Assembly (NCBI GenBank): GCA_026707945.1
Contig: JAPOVV010000110.1
Location: 124,001-188,000, forward strand
DNA: 64,000 nucleotides
Direction: 5' to 3'
Source of the DNA: Gammaproteobacteria bacterium
Lineage (GTDB): Bacteria > Pseudomonadota > Gammaproteobacteria > Pseudomonadales > Azotimanducaceae
Shown here: one piece after another, positions 63,260-64,000 of the stretch
How the letters are laid out: each line of letters begins with the position of its first letter
Position numbering within the stretch: position 1 is the first letter of the stretch
Position numbers and translations under genes: made by a program
Notes under the pieces: model-generated
Databases searched by the model: none
What the model was told of the DNA's origin: nothing
Seen by the model: only the letters and a program-made list of their open reading frames with translations

Positions 63260-64000
63260 GTGATCAAGCGAACCCAGAAGTCCGCAAGCCACACGGCTTT
63301 AACGTCGAAGCGGAGAAGGAACTAAGCAAGCGCGCCAGTATTCTCGATACGGATTGGGACCTCGGTTTCAAGGAAACGGTTAACGTCATCGCTCGTGGGT
63401 GGATGATCATTAGTTACGTCTGGGGCAGATTCATGATTAAGTGGTTCCTGCTCCTAGGCGCTCTTATGTATCCCGTGTTTGTATTGCCTTGGGGCGCGAA
63501 GATCATCGTCGACCATGTCGTACTCAACGCACCTATTGAGAGCACGGACGGTTACCCCATCTGGTTACACCCACTGATCGAGCACTTCATGACCGTGAGT
63601 CCGTTAGAAATCCTGATCACGCTCACCGTGATTTCCGTTTTTCTGATCATCTTGGTCGGAGGTTATGCACCCGGCGGCGCGAACGATACGACCGATGGCG
63701 GCATGATCGAAGGGCAGGATACCGCGACCAAACAAGAGAACCTCACACACGGAGGACACAGCTTTGCTGGCGGTATATGGGGTTATTACGAATACAAGAT
63801 GAACTCACGTCTGACCCAGACCGTGAATCACATGGTTCGCGCAAAGTTGTTTGAGCGAATCAAAGGTCTACCTATGACGCTACTCGATGATCAACGGATT
63901 GGAGATTCTGTTTATCGCGTCATGTACGACGCACCGTCCATTAATCAAATCTTCTACGAGGTTATTAATCGGCCAACGTTATCGACTTGCGTGTTCGTCG
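63256..64000 (+). CDS. Exporter-fold ABC half-transporter, B-type subunit, module 3, N-terminal part
   Basis: The frame from ATG 63256 stays open to the end of the window (248 residues visible). It overlaps the A-type stop by 4 bases. EGQDTATKQEN (residues 152-162) followed by GGIWG and LDDQRIGDSVYRVMYDAP are the B-subunit marks seen in the other two modules. Three to four membrane segments are visible; the ATPase domain lies outside the window. Confidence 0.9.
   Translation, partial: MSDQANPEVRKPHGFNVEAEKELSKRASILDTDWDLGFKETVNVIARGWMIISYVWGRFMIKWFLLLGALMYPVFVLPWGAKIIVDHVVLNAPIESTDGYPIWLHPLIEHFMTVSPLEILITLTVISVFLIILVGGYAPGGANDTTDGGMIEGQDTATKQENLTHGGHSFAGGIWGYYEYKMNSRLTQTVNHMVRAKLFERIKGLPMTLLDDQRIGDSVYRVMYDAPSINQIFYEVINRPTLSTCVFV

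Noticed and set aside
30593..64000. RiPP or NRPS/PKS gene cluster around the ABC modules
   Set aside because: I found no precursor peptide, no cyclodehydratase, radical SAM, carrier-protein, condensation or ketosynthase domain, so a product class cannot be named.

Overview
The window looks like a piece of a chromosome from a marine-type gammaproteobacterium; this is an inference. It rests on an exonuclease I of the gammaproteobacterial SbcB type, a MetR-type LysR regulator with its operator, two TonB-dependent outer-membrane receptors, a Fur-like box, a YihG-like acyltransferase and a molybdenum hydroxylase of the CO/xanthine dehydrogenase family. Genes are dense, many start with GTG or TTG, and many overlap by 1-16 bases. 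I saw no transposase, integrase, CRISPR array or rRNA. One tRNA-Gly(CCC) is present.

Region 1 (1-15.1 kb) is mixed metabolism and transport. It holds the end of a molybdenum hydroxylase operon with a quinone-oxidoreductase-like gene, an anchored amidohydrolase, the tRNA, a zinc alcohol dehydrogenase, and a minus-strand pair made of an ABC-2-type permease and a 1592-residue protein that fuses a complete RND transporter to an ABC ATPase. After that come a PuuD-like membrane protein with a clear terminator, a coiled-coil membrane protein, a luciferase-like monooxygenase, an acyltransferase and a SLC13-type symporter.

Region 2 (15.1-30.6 kb) is a run of plus-strand genes, almost all coupled by overlaps or very short gaps. 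In order: sbcB, an osmoprotectant-type ABC system with a fused binding protein and permease, a Nudix hydrolase, an ABC/FtsX/AttH trio, a second Nudix hydrolase that seems to use an ATT start, a Cys/Met-metabolism PLP enzyme, an SDR, purC and a small unknown. It ends with a biotin carrier / crotonase / carboxyltransferase island.

Region 3 (30.6-64 kb) is the accessory part and the most interesting. It holds three paralogous pairs of exporter-fold ABC half-transporters (35.2-39.3; 47.9-49.9 with 52.2-54.2; 60.7 to beyond the window end). Intermixed with them are four predicted non-haem iron oxygenases (two CmcJ/NvfI-type, two phytanoyl-CoA-dioxygenase-type, one fused to HEAT repeats), two TonB-dependent receptors (one behind a promoter with a Fur-like box), a rifampicin-phosphotransferase-like PEP-utilising enzyme and a fumarylacetoacetase-fold hydratase. 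In two of the three modules, receptor, oxygenase and ABC pair lie side by side. My working inference is a repeated module that moves a specific small molecule across the envelope and oxidises it. Whether the ABC pairs import or export cannot be decided from sequence. Housekeeping-type genes are embedded between the modules: a metallophosphoesterase, two tiny PQQ-repeat proteins, an M16 peptidase lipoprotein and metR.
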